NCBI GenBank assembly: GCA_014380365.1
Contig: JACMJZ010000007.1
Coordinates: 1-64,000, forward strand
From: Pyrinomonadaceae bacterium
GTDB lineage: Bacteria > Acidobacteriota > Blastocatellia > Pyrinomonadales > Pyrinomonadaceae
Reading direction: 5' to 3'
DNA length: 64,000 nucleotides
Below are positions 54,848-63,978 of the stretch, piece after piece. The position numbers and the translations under genes are program-made. Under the pieces are notes generated by a model that saw only the letters and a program-made list of their open reading frames with translations, was not told where the DNA came from and searched no databases. Positions within the stretch are counted from its first letter, which is position 1; the number at the start of each line of letters is the position of its first letter.

Positions 54848-56278
54848 ATGTCGCTGCTAGATGACATCCGCGCGAGTGTTTCAAAAATGCTCGACGGGCT
54901 CGACCCGAAGTCGCCCATCTCGGCTACCGTAGTCTTCAAAGTGAAGAAGCTGGAGGAGGAGACGTTCAACAAAAACGCCGGCGCGCTCGCGGAAGCTACG
55001 CTGAAACTGCCGGGCGTCAACGTCTTCCAGTATGAAAAGCACCTGCCTTTTGAAGGCGAGCCCGGCGAAAACCCGGATGCCGTCGAGTACCTGATCTACG
55101 AGGATTGGGAAACAGTCGAGCAGTTCCGTAATCAGTGGGATTCGAAACACCTGAAGGCGTTTCAGGGCAGCGTTTTTGAGCTGCTGGTCGAGCCGCCCGA
55201 TCTGACCTTCTATAAGGGCTGGCGCAAGTCGGTCAATGGGGTGCGCCTCCCCAAGACGGGGCAGACACGATGCTGGGATTCGAAAGGTAGTCTTATCGAT
55301 TGCCAGGGAACCGGACAGGACGGCGATTTTCAGTCGGGTGTGCCGTCGCCGTCGCCGCGTTTCATCGACAGCAACAACGGCACGGTGACGGACACCCTGA
55401 CCGGACTCGTCTGGCTCAAGAACGCGAACCTTTTCGGTGAAGTGATGCGGGATCAAGCGATTGAGCATGCTGCCAACCTCGCGAGTGGAGGCTGCGGCCT
55501 GTCAGACGGCAGCAAAAAGGGCGAGTGGCGCCTGCCGAACGTCAACGAGCTGCAAAGTCTATTGAACCTGGACAACTCTTCCGGCCCAGCCCTGCCCCCC
55601 AATCATCCGTTCCTGAACGTGCAGCCCGCCAACTACTGGTCGTCCACGTCAGTCGCGGCCTTTCCAGCCCTCGGCTGGTACGTGGCCTTGGCCGTTGGCC
55701 CCCCCGTCTTCGACCTCAAGTTCAATCTCATGCGCATATGGCCGGTTCGCGGAGAAAGTCACCTGATAGCGCGAACGGGGCAGGAAGAATGCTATGGCCC
55801 GGACGGCAGACCCATCGAGTGCAAAGGCACTGGGCAGGACGGTGCGATCCGTGCGGGCGTGCCATGGCCCGACCCGCGTTTTACCGACAACAGCGACGGT
55901 ACGGTGACCGACCACCTGACCGGACTCATCTGGCTGAAGGACGGCAACGCCTTTGGCACGAGGACGTGGCACCAAGCGCTTGAGGACTGCAACTCATTGT
56001 TCACCGGGAACTGCGGCCTGACCGATGGCAGCAAGGAGGGCGACTGGCGCCTGCCGAATATCAACGAGCTAAGAAGCTTGGAGGACTACGGTCACCACAC
56101 CCCCGCTTTAACACCCGGGCATCCGTTCGTTAATGTGCGGCAATCCCTCTGCTGGTCGTCGACTACGGTTGCGTCCGCTCCCAACCTGGCGCGGTTCCTT
56201 TTTGTGGGTATCGGCTCGTGCGTCTGGGACCATAAAAACGTCTTGATGGGCGTCTGGCCGGTCAAGGGAGGGAGATAG
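54848..56278 (+). CDS. ABM-like domain plus two DUF1566 domains, second copy
   Basis: 476 aa, paralogue of the 52758 protein with the same order: ABM-like part (about 1-115), then two DUF1566 domains (TGQTRCWD, TGQEECYG starts; DWRLPNINEL and EWRLPNVNEL blocks). The two genes flank the HabA-like gene, so the arrangement arose by local duplication. GAGGAG precedes the ATG. The conserved Cys in each DUF1566 repeat could form disulfides, but no export signal is visible. Confidence 0.8.
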   Translation: MSLLDDIRASVSKMLDGLDPKSPISATVVFKVKKLEEETFNKNAGALAEATLKLPGVNVFQYEKHLPFEGEPGENPDAVEYLIYEDWETVEQFRNQWDSKHLKAFQGSVFELLVEPPDLTFYKGWRKSVNGVRLPKTGQTRCWDSKGSLIDCQGTGQDGDFQSGVPSPSPRFIDSNNGTVTDTLTGLVWLKNANLFGEVMRDQAIEHAANLASGGCGLSDGSKKGEWRLPNVNELQSLLNLDNSSGPALPPNHPFLNVQPANYWSSTSVAAFPALGWYVALAVGPPVFDLKFNLMRIWPVRGESHLIARTGQEECYGPDGRPIECKGTGQDGAIRAGVPWPDPRFTDNSDGTVTDHLTGLIWLKDGNAFGTRTWHQALEDCNSLFTGNCGLTDGSKEGDWRLPNINELRSLEDYGHHTPALTPGHPFVNVRQSLCWSSTTVASAPNLARFLFVGIGSCVWDHKNVLMGVWPVKGGR

Positions 56279-56566
56279 CTGTTTCGAAATCCATGCGCCT
56301 GGACGCTGGAGGTCTCGTGCCCCGAATTGGGGAACGCCAGCCATCGGCAACTACCTTCTCGTTAATGTCATTTCACCCGGTGGCCTTGTCAAAGAGGAGT
56401 CTGCAGGCAGCGATGCCTGCGTGCTCGGACCACGGAAAATTTCAAACGTCCGACCCTGGTGGTTCTGCACCGGTTAAGGGCTTTTCCGTCGCCTTCGCAC
56501 CTCAGCCGGCCGGACGCTGCCTTGCCCGGTCAGCCACAATTCTGACCGAACTGGTCTGAAGCTACC

Positions 56567-58348
56567 ATGGAGAACTCAGAGAATTACGACGTCTTAATTG
56601 TCGGCGCAGGGCTGGCCGGCCTGGCTCTCGCGCGCCAACTCCTCCTCAACACCGACAAGCGAATCCTACTCGTGGACAAGCGCACTGAGTTTCCGCCGGC
56701 GAAGCAGAAGGTCGGCGAGGCAACCGTGCAGCTCTCCGCCTACTACTATGCGAGAGTGCTCGAACTCGAAGAACACCTCCTGCAAGAGCACTTCCTCAAG
56801 TACAACCTGCGCTTCTACTGGAAGACGCCCGGGCAGGCGAACGACTGCTACGAGCATTACAGCCAGTCCTACATCCGCAAGCTCTCAAACATCAATACCT
56901 ACCAGCTTGACCGCAACAAGTTTGAGGGTGAAATGTTGCGCGTCAATCTGGGAAACCCAAACTTCGACTTTCACCCGGGCTGTACAGATCTCGACGTGAC
57001 GCTCTCCGAATCGGGCGGGGCCCACTCATTCTCATTCAAGTCGGCGGGTCGAGAGTTGGGGGGCAACGTGCGCTGGGTCGTCGATACCTCGGGGCGTGGC
57101 AGGTTTCTCGCACGACGTCTGGGGCTCGTGCGCGAGGGCAAGATTCGCCACGGGGCGCACTTCTTCTGGGTCGAGGGCCTGGTTGATATCGAGAGGTTGA
57201 CGAACCTGACGCCGCAGGAGATTCGCACGCGGCCTGATCGCTCCGCACTCGGGCACACGCCTGCCTGGCAGGCCACTAACCACTTCTGCGCCGAGGGCCT
57301 TTGGTTCTGGACCATTCCGCTCCACGGGAAGACGAGCCTCGGACTTGTCTACGACAACCAGCTCATACCGCGCGAGCGCATTAATACAATTGAAAAGTTG
57401 ATCGATTGGGTGTGCGAGGAGTTCCCACTTTTCGCGCGCGACCTGCCCTACCGGCGTCTGCTTCACCACACGGCGCTCAAAGACTTCGCACACGACTGTG
57501 AGCAGACAATTAGCCCCGCGCGCTGGGCCATAGCCGGCGAGGCCGGCCGCTTCACCGACCCGCTCTACAGCCCTGGCGGTGACCTCATCTCGCTTTACAA
57601 CACTTTCATCACTGACGCTATGCAAACGGAAGACGACGCGGAACTGGCCGAAAAGTGCCGCCTCTACGAGCAGCTCATGGAAGCGGTATACGAGGCTTAC
57701 GTACCGACTTACGCCATCAGCTACGACGCGCTGGGTGACCAGGAGGCGTTCAGCTTGAAGTACACGTGGGAATTGGCAATCTACTTCGCCTACTACGTCT
57801 TTCCCTTCATCAACGACTTATTTACCGACCGGCGTTTTCTTGCCATCTTCATCAACCGCTTCTCGCAACTCGGCCGCATCAACCGGAGCCTCCAGTCGTA
57901 CATCAGCGATTTTTTTCAGTGGAAGAAGAACACGCGTATAGCGCCAGACGAAGTGTTTCACTTCGACTTTACCGACATCAAGCCGCTCGCAGACGCCGAG
58001 AAGACCTTCTACCGGGTCGGGGTTTCAGTCGAGGAGGCGCGCCGAGTTCTCGACGAACAACTCGGCAATTTGAGGGAGTTGGCGCGTTTCGTGGCTGCTC
58101 AAATCTGCGCGTCAGTACTCGGCGACTGGCACGCGTTGAACAACCGGCAGTTCGTCGAGGGCCTCGACATCAACCGCCTGCACTTCGACCCCGAAGCGAT
58201 ACGCAATAATTACCGAACCTGCGAGGCTTCGGCGGAAGAGTATCCGTGGACGCTCGACCCGCATGTTCTCCGCCACCTCGTCGAAGGCCAAAGCGTCCGC
58301 GTCGAAGAAGACGAGGCGGAACTACTCGCAGTCGTGGGAGGCGACTGA
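56567..58348 (+). CDS. Flavin-dependent halogenase-like oxidoreductase
   Basis: 593 aa. FAD-binding GAGLAGLALA at about 13-22. Halogenase signatures: Lys78 in FLKYNLRF (equivalent to the catalytic Lys79 of PrnA) and WFWTIP (residues 246-251), the WxWxIP motif that blocks monooxygenase activity. The FAD-binding GEAGRFTDPLYSPGGD block is also present. These enzymes make hypohalous acid for halogenating aromatic or activated carbons; some relatives act only as oxidoreductases, so halogenation is probable, not proven. Its stop overlaps the next ATG (TGATG). The cluster also has a dehalogenase (44329). Confidence 0.8.
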   Translation: MENSENYDVLIVGAGLAGLALARQLLLNTDKRILLVDKRTEFPPAKQKVGEATVQLSAYYYARVLELEEHLLQEHFLKYNLRFYWKTPGQANDCYEHYSQSYIRKLSNINTYQLDRNKFEGEMLRVNLGNPNFDFHPGCTDLDVTLSESGGAHSFSFKSAGRELGGNVRWVVDTSGRGRFLARRLGLVREGKIRHGAHFFWVEGLVDIERLTNLTPQEIRTRPDRSALGHTPAWQATNHFCAEGLWFWTIPLHGKTSLGLVYDNQLIPRERINTIEKLIDWVCEEFPLFARDLPYRRLLHHTALKDFAHDCEQTISPARWAIAGEAGRFTDPLYSPGGDLISLYNTFITDAMQTEDDAELAEKCRLYEQLMEAVYEAYVPTYAISYDALGDQEAFSLKYTWELAIYFAYYVFPFINDLFTDRRFLAIFINRFSQLGRINRSLQSYISDFFQWKKNTRIAPDEVFHFDFTDIKPLADAEKTFYRVGVSVEEARRVLDEQLGNLRELARFVAAQICASVLGDWHALNNRQFVEGLDINRLHFDPEAIRNNYRTCEASAEEYPWTLDPHVLRHLVEGQSVRVEEDEAELLAVVGGD

Positions 58349-59766
58349 TGGAAGATTACGCGCCACTCATCGAACGCGCGTTCTCGTTCACGCCGTGTGA
58401 GCAAACCTACGTGGTCGAGGACATTGAAGGCGAAGTTCCCGAGTTTGTTCGCGGGACTTACTACCTGAACGGACCGGCGCGCTTCTCCCGCGGTGGGTTC
58501 CGCTACAACCACTGGCTCGACGGCGATGGAATGATTTGCGCGTTGCGGTTTGAGGACGGGCGAGTAGAGTTCGCCAGCCGTTTTGTAGTCAGCGCAAAGT
58601 TGGCCGCAGAGGAGGAGGCCGGGCGTCCGCTGTTCCGGACTTTTGGGACTGCCTTTGAGTCTGATCGTTTGAAGCGGGGCGTGATGCTCGAGTCGCCTGT
58701 AAACGTAAGTGTCTATTCCTATGCCAACAAGCTGCTGGCTTTTGGTGAACAAGGGCTGCCGCTCGAACTCGACCCGATCACGCTTGAGACGCGTGGAGAC
58801 TTTAACTTCCGCGGCGCCCTTAACGATGTCAGTCCTTTCGCCGCGCATCCCAAGCTCGACCCTGTGACCGGCGAGATGTTCAACTTTGGCATATCCTTCG
58901 CGGCTAACGAGCCCTACTTAAATTTTTATCGCTTCAACGCCGGCGCCAATCTCGTCTTCCGCAAGCGCCTTCCCTTGGAATATCCGGGCGCGGTTCACGA
59001 CTTTGGCCTGAGCCAAAATCACGCGATCTTCTACTTCAGTCCTTACATTCTCGACATGCAGGCATTTGTTCGCGGCGGGCAAACGCTTCTGGACTCGCTG
59101 TGTTGGCAGCCGGAGCGCGGCAGCCGCTTACTCATTGTTTCACGCGAGACGGGCGAACAAGTGACTCTACTTCCGATCGGCTCGCGCCACTGTCTGCACT
59201 TTATCAACTGCTTCGAGGAAGACGGGCGACTAAACGTAGATGTGCTGGAACTCGAGCGTCCCATCTACGACCAGTATCGGCAGGTGCCCAACCTGTTCAC
59301 AGACGTTTGCGAGGGCTGGCCAGTTCGATTCGTTGTTGACTTGAAGACCACCGAACTGATCGAGCGCACTGATATTGGTTACCGGATGGCTCCTGACTTT
59401 CCCGCGATCGATCCGTCACGAGCGACGAAGCCATATAGCGACTTTTGGATGCTCGGCATCTCCGTGACCGGCAAATGCGGGCGCAAGTTTTTCGATCAAC
59501 TCGTTCATGCCGCCTGGCCGGGGCTGTGCGCGTGCGATGTCTACCAGGCACCGCCCCGACACTATCTCGGCGCCGAACCAATCTTCATTGGTGGTCCAGG
59601 CGGGTACGGCTCAGTGATTTGCCAGCTGTTTGACGCTGAGAACGAATCAACAGCCTTCGCGCTGTTCGACGCGTCGCGCGTTGCGCGTGGCCCGGTGGCT
59701 TTGCTGCGGTTGAAGGATCCGGTTCATCTCGGCTTTCACGCCTCGTTCAATGCGCAAACCCGTTAG
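58348..59766 (+). CDS. Carotenoid oxygenase / RPE65-family enzyme
   Basis: 472 aa, seven-bladed propeller family that cleaves carotenoid or stilbene-type double bonds with Fe(II). The four iron-ligand His lie in AAHPKLDP (about residue 168), GAVHDFG (about 216), LHFINCFEEDG (about 283) and the C-terminal LGFHASF (about 466). The length is normal. The start (ATG at 58348) has GGAGG upstream and overlaps the halogenase stop. With the CrtI-like enzyme (29603) it suggests apocarotenoid or other polyene-derived products. Confidence 0.9.
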   Translation: MEDYAPLIERAFSFTPCEQTYVVEDIEGEVPEFVRGTYYLNGPARFSRGGFRYNHWLDGDGMICALRFEDGRVEFASRFVVSAKLAAEEEAGRPLFRTFGTAFESDRLKRGVMLESPVNVSVYSYANKLLAFGEQGLPLELDPITLETRGDFNFRGALNDVSPFAAHPKLDPVTGEMFNFGISFAANEPYLNFYRFNAGANLVFRKRLPLEYPGAVHDFGLSQNHAIFYFSPYILDMQAFVRGGQTLLDSLCWQPERGSRLLIVSRETGEQVTLLPIGSRHCLHFINCFEEDGRLNVDVLELERPIYDQYRQVPNLFTDVCEGWPVRFVVDLKTTELIERTDIGYRMAPDFPAIDPSRATKPYSDFWMLGISVTGKCGRKFFDQLVHAAWPGLCACDVYQAPPRHYLGAEPIFIGGPGGYGSVICQLFDAENESTAFALFDASRVARGPVALLRLKDPVHLGFHASFNAQTR

Positions 59767-59803
59767 GTTTGGAGGCAAGGCTTTGTAAGGCCTCGATATA
59801 GTC

Positions 59804-62800
59804 ATGCATAAACAGGATGAGTCTAAAGCGGGGAAAAACGGCGGCACACGACAGCTGTTCAAGTCCATGTTCGGCTTCTCGTGGGCGCAATCGCTATTTG
59901 GCGTCAAGCAATTCAGTGTGCTCCTTACTCCAGGTTGCGCCGGAGGAGGTTTTGACGAGGTCGCTCAGGCGATGGAAGCCGAGTTGAGTGAGCCCGCTAA
60001 AAGCTTTTTCCGGGTGGGCGACCGGCTCCAGCGCGAAACAGTAGACGTTTTGTGCAGCAGCAGCTCGGGCTTTCGCTCCGGGAATGCGGCGCAGGCAAGC
60101 GGTCAGGCTGAGCACACTCCAGATCAGTCGATGGCGGGCACACCGCCCGGGTCGCCGGGCAGCAGTTTCACCCCTGCCAATCCATCCATCTCCGATGTTC
60201 CAGCTTACCGCGTCAGCAGCGGTCGATTAGACAAGAGTTCGTTCGTTGTCCTCGGAGAAGGGCTCGCCGCTGGGATGGGCGACTTCACGTTGAGTGAAGA
60301 CACGCAGCGCCAGAGCTTTCCCTCGCAAATGGCCCGGCAGATGCAGACTGATTTGCCGCAAGCAGAGATTCAACCACCAGGAATCTGTTATCCCATTGGT
60401 TTCAACAGGCCTCCGGTGCTTGTGCCGCAGCCTCTGCAGTCAACAGTTTTCAAGAGCATACCGCCGGTTCCAGTGCGTAACCTCTCGGTTCCGGGTTTCA
60501 CAGCAAAGGACGCGCTCGGCCTGCGCCCGGGCCAACCCCTTATCCGACGCGAAAGCCATAAGCTGACGGCACTGAATCTGACACTGGGAGTGTTACACAT
60601 TGCGCGCGGGGACGTAGGGATGCCGCCAACGCAACTCGAGTACGCACTTGCATGTCGTCCAACCTTTGCGCTGATCTGCCTCGGATATTCAGAAGCGCTC
60701 GCAGCAAGCGTAAAAGGGGATGCCGACCTGCTGCCTCGAGTCGAGTCTTTTCGTGGCGACTACTCTCGTCTCATCAAAGCGCTTCGGGGAGTCGGCGCGG
60801 AAGTTCTGGTGCTGACCATCCCCGATCCGCTCGACACCGCTTACTTCGCGACGGTTCCGATGGCGTCGAAGATTCTAAAACTCGAGCCGACCATCATTCC
60901 CGCGCTCTACGGCGTTGACGCCGACGATCTAGTAACTGTGCACGGCCTTAACGAGATTGGCTTTCAGCTCTTTGGCAAGACGATCGGCCCACTCCCGCAG
61001 AATGCAATTCTAAGCCGCGGACCGGCGCAACAAGTCAGTCGGCGCGTAGCCGAGCTCAACGATGCGATCTTCTCTGCAGCGCGTGATCACGGCGCGCAGG
61101 TTTATGATCTCTGCGCCCTCTTTCGCCGCCTGAAGACCGAAAGCTTCAACACGGGCACGCGCGTGTTGACGGCGGAGTACCTGGGCGGCTTCTACTCACT
61201 AAACGGTTACTACCCAGGCGCGACCGGCCACGCCATCATCGCCAGCGAGCTGCTCCAGGCGCTTAATCTCAACTACGGTTCCGACTTCCCGCGGCCGAAC
61301 ATCACCTCCGTCAGCCAGACAGATCCGGTTGCCTCTTACCAGCAGGCCGAAGGGCCATGCTGGACCATGGCGGATTTGCCGGCTTCCCCGCCTGTCGTGC
61401 AGGCTCCAGCCGATGGCGACTATGCAGTCGGTGGTTCGGCGTCGGCGATAATTGGACCGCTTCCATCCGGCTGGGAAGCCTTAGGATCACCGGCGGGTGA
61501 GGCTTCCGCGTCGCTCCGCCTCCCGCCCAACCTCGAACAGACTCTCCCTCTCAGCAAAGCTGCAAGCTATTTCGGCGACGGCATCGGAGCTGTCAACTGC
61601 CGTGACCAGCAGGGCATTCAGTTTGGCAGTTGCGGGAGTTGGCTCTTCGGAGGGCTGGCGATGGTGGATAGCCACTTGAGTGGCAACCTCCGTATCCGCT
61701 TCACGCCACCGCAGAACAATGTCACGCGCTTCGAGATTTCATTTGAGGGCGGGTTCGTGGGTGACGACGCCGTGCTGACGACACCCCAGTATTTCAAGAT
61801 GTGGTTCAAGCAGGCGCGCGTAGATGAGGCGCCGGGTCTCGTTTCCTCCGGTAATCTCAACCTCGCAAGCGGACTGATCTCGGACTTACAAGTTTACGCT
61901 GCCTACAGCAGCACTGCGCTCTTTGCGCTCGTTGGCTCCAACCCTAACTGGCCGCGCGTGCCAATCACGTTCCGGATGGAGTCTTCGCAACAATACTACG
62001 GCTCCGCTTGGGCAGAGTTCGAGCAGCGTGACGACGGACTCCTGGACTTCACTTTCTATGGCTCGATGTTCGCCCCGGTTGGTCCTGGCATCCGCTGGCC
62101 GCTCAACTTCGTTGGTCCATCGGGGCAGTTTGCCACCATCCCGGCCGCCGGCACGGTCATGCATCCGCACCTCCACTTAAGCACGAAGGAGCCGGCAGGT
62201 GGCGGCGAGTGTCCCGACATACCATTTAATACGGTCCAGGAGCTGACGCTGTTTACACACAACAGCAGCTTCGGCGATGCCTTTACCCTGCACGCGCCGC
62301 AGCTCGGCGGCAAAGCGACCGGCCGCTCACACCTGCTCGGGCGCGCGCTGGTGCAATACGGCGTCCGCTCAGGTAACACTGTTCCCGTCGCTGTCTTTGC
62401 TCTTAACCCTGGCGGCGTGATGGAGGAGATGGAGCCATCGCCGATCAGTCAGGTCTTTCCCGGGCGCCTCTACGCCGGCCCAGTCGGATTCGACGAGATT
62501 CTGCGCTTCCCGCTCCGCTCATACTCGCTCGACGACCTGGCGATTATTGATGACCCGTTTGACATCTCGGTTGGCGCAGTCGATTTGCGTTCGGGCCGAT
62601 TCGTCAACAAGTTGCTGCACCGTGGCTTCATCAATCAGGACTTGATTTTCGCGCTCCTCCGCGTCGAACCGCGGACGCCGGGCAGCTCGTTCAACTTTCG
62701 CGGCCCTGCCGTGTTGGAAAAAGGCGCCGATGGTGGCACCGTCTTCCGCTTCCTCGGCGAGGTTTTTATTCCTTACCCGGAAGGCTTCCTTTTCCCGAAC

Positions 62801-63295
62801 CCCAACCTCACTACAGGGTTCCCAGCGGGTGCCGACTCGAGGTTGGATCCGTTTCTCTGGTTACACGCGATTTCGGATCGGCGGGCAGGGGAGTACGTCA
62901 AAACCGGAGAAGGGAAAAACATTGTGTCTTCGGTGGGCGAACAGTTCTCTTACCGCTATTCGATTCCGAACGATCCGGCGAAGCGCGCTGCAATGTTCGA
63001 GTATGAGAACCACAGCCAGCAGGGAAAGTTTCGTATGCATAGCCTCGCGTGGGTGGGCTTCAGCAACTCGAAAAGATCTCAACGTAAGTCAGACTCCCGG
63101 AAGTCTGTTGGCTACGATACGCTTTCCTTCACCTGCTTTGGTGTCTGGAGCAAGGACGGGGTGAACACTCTTCTGCAAGCCTCGGCCCAGTTCTCAACCT
63201 CTCCCGAGCGACCATATGTTGGGATCCAGGTTGCCTCCGGCGTCGTCTCAAACGTCAACACGAAGCCACCGAATATAGAGAATGCCATGCCCTAA
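59804..63295 (+). CDS. Giant SGNH-like protein with the recurring N-terminal domain
   Basis: 1163 aa. Residues about 17-85 are the shared domain (KSMFGFSWAQSLFGVKQ, ELSEPAKSFFRVGDRLQ). A Gly/Pro/Ser linker leads to an SGNH/GDSL-like domain (about 145-490) whose active site looks dead: the GDSL Ser region reads VVLGEGLAAG and the DxxH block reads GYYPGATGH. Residues about 530-1163 are large beta-rich domains I do not recognise. No signal peptide. It may be a structural or lipid-binding scaffold. Its length is exceptional for the locus. It ends 14 bp before the DinB-like gene. Confidence 0.75.
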   Translation: MHKQDESKAGKNGGTRQLFKSMFGFSWAQSLFGVKQFSVLLTPGCAGGGFDEVAQAMEAELSEPAKSFFRVGDRLQRETVDVLCSSSSGFRSGNAAQASGQAEHTPDQSMAGTPPGSPGSSFTPANPSISDVPAYRVSSGRLDKSSFVVLGEGLAAGMGDFTLSEDTQRQSFPSQMARQMQTDLPQAEIQPPGICYPIGFNRPPVLVPQPLQSTVFKSIPPVPVRNLSVPGFTAKDALGLRPGQPLIRRESHKLTALNLTLGVLHIARGDVGMPPTQLEYALACRPTFALICLGYSEALAASVKGDADLLPRVESFRGDYSRLIKALRGVGAEVLVLTIPDPLDTAYFATVPMASKILKLEPTIIPALYGVDADDLVTVHGLNEIGFQLFGKTIGPLPQNAILSRGPAQQVSRRVAELNDAIFSAARDHGAQVYDLCALFRRLKTESFNTGTRVLTAEYLGGFYSLNGYYPGATGHAIIASELLQALNLNYGSDFPRPNITSVSQTDPVASYQQAEGPCWTMADLPASPPVVQAPADGDYAVGGSASAIIGPLPSGWEALGSPAGEASASLRLPPNLEQTLPLSKAASYFGDGIGAVNCRDQQGIQFGSCGSWLFGGLAMVDSHLSGNLRIRFTPPQNNVTRFEISFEGGFVGDDAVLTTPQYFKMWFKQARVDEAPGLVSSGNLNLASGLISDLQVYAAYSSTALFALVGSNPNWPRVPITFRMESSQQYYGSAWAEFEQRDDGLLDFTFYGSMFAPVGPGIRWPLNFVGPSGQFATIPAAGTVMHPHLHLSTKEPAGGGECPDIPFNTVQELTLFTHNSSFGDAFTLHAPQLGGKATGRSHLLGRALVQYGVRSGNTVPVAVFALNPGGVMEEMEPSPISQVFPGRLYAGPVGFDEILRFPLRSYSLDDLAIIDDPFDISVGAVDLRSGRFVNKLLHRGFINQDLIFALLRVEPRTPGSSFNFRGPAVLEKGADGGTVFRFLGEVFIPYPEGFLFPNPNLTTGFPAGADSRLDPFLWLHAISDRRAGEYVKTGEGKNIVSSVGEQFSYRYSIPNDPAKRAAMFEYENHSQQGKFRMHSLAWVGFSNSKRSQRKSDSRKSVGYDTLSFTCFGVWSKDGVNTLLQASAQFSTSPERPYVGIQVASGVVSNVNTKPPNIENAMP

Positions 63296-63309
63296 GACGG
63301 GGGAATCTG

Positions 63310-63978
63310 ATGACAGCAGCCGCGACTTCGGTAACGACAGTGACATGTTCATTTGGTGTCGAAGAGGGCCTCGCGGAGTTTCGCGCGACGCGTGAACGCA
63401 CGCTGGCGCTGGTCAACGGACGCACGCAGACACAGCTTGACTACACGCCGGCGCCGGACCGCTGGTCTGTCGGAGAGGTACTGGACCACATGCTTCTAGG
63501 TGAGCGTATAAACCGTGAACAAATTGCAAAGCTTATCGAGATGAGCAGGAAAGGGGAAAAACCGGAGCTGAGGCTGACTTTTTCCGACCTCGACATTTCT
63601 GTGACCGGGGTTCCGCGCGCCGTTCTGCCGCTGCTCGAAATCCCGCTCACCATCATGAACATGCTCGTGCCTGACAATCTCCGAACTTACCTGACCCGCA
63701 ACCGGCTAGTGCGGTTCAAGAATCCTGACGTGGCAACTCCACGCCGTGCGCGGGCGGGGGTTCAGCTTCGCGCTGATCTCACCGATTCACTTCGAGAGAC
63801 CGAGTCGCTCTTTCAAGACAACCCCGATGTCGATTACTCCGAGATGGTGGTCCAGCACCCGTTGCTTGGTCGCTACGACGTCCCAGGCCTCTTGCGTTTC
63901 ATGGCGGCTCACGAGCAGCGCCATCAATCACAGATTACTGACGTTCTCTCAGACCCGCACACTCCGTGGGAGGTCTGA
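63310..63978 (+). CDS. DinB-like four-helix metal-binding protein
   Basis: 222 aa. DinB-superfamily pattern: helix with WSVGEVLDHML (first His), helix with HEQRHQSQI (second and third His), metal-binding triad at the bundle end. Members catalyse thiol transfer or other small-molecule chemistry; no substrate is readable. The ATG has GGGGG 5 nt upstream. It is the last gene before the window ends; GAGGAGGA at 63985-63993 suggests another gene starts beyond. Confidence 0.85.
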   Translation: MTAAATSVTTVTCSFGVEEGLAEFRATRERTLALVNGRTQTQLDYTPAPDRWSVGEVLDHMLLGERINREQIAKLIEMSRKGEKPELRLTFSDLDISVTGVPRAVLPLLEIPLTIMNMLVPDNLRTYLTRNRLVRFKNPDVATPRRARAGVQLRADLTDSLRETESLFQDNPDVDYSEMVVQHPLLGRYDVPGLLRFMAAHEQRHQSQITDVLSDPHTPWEV

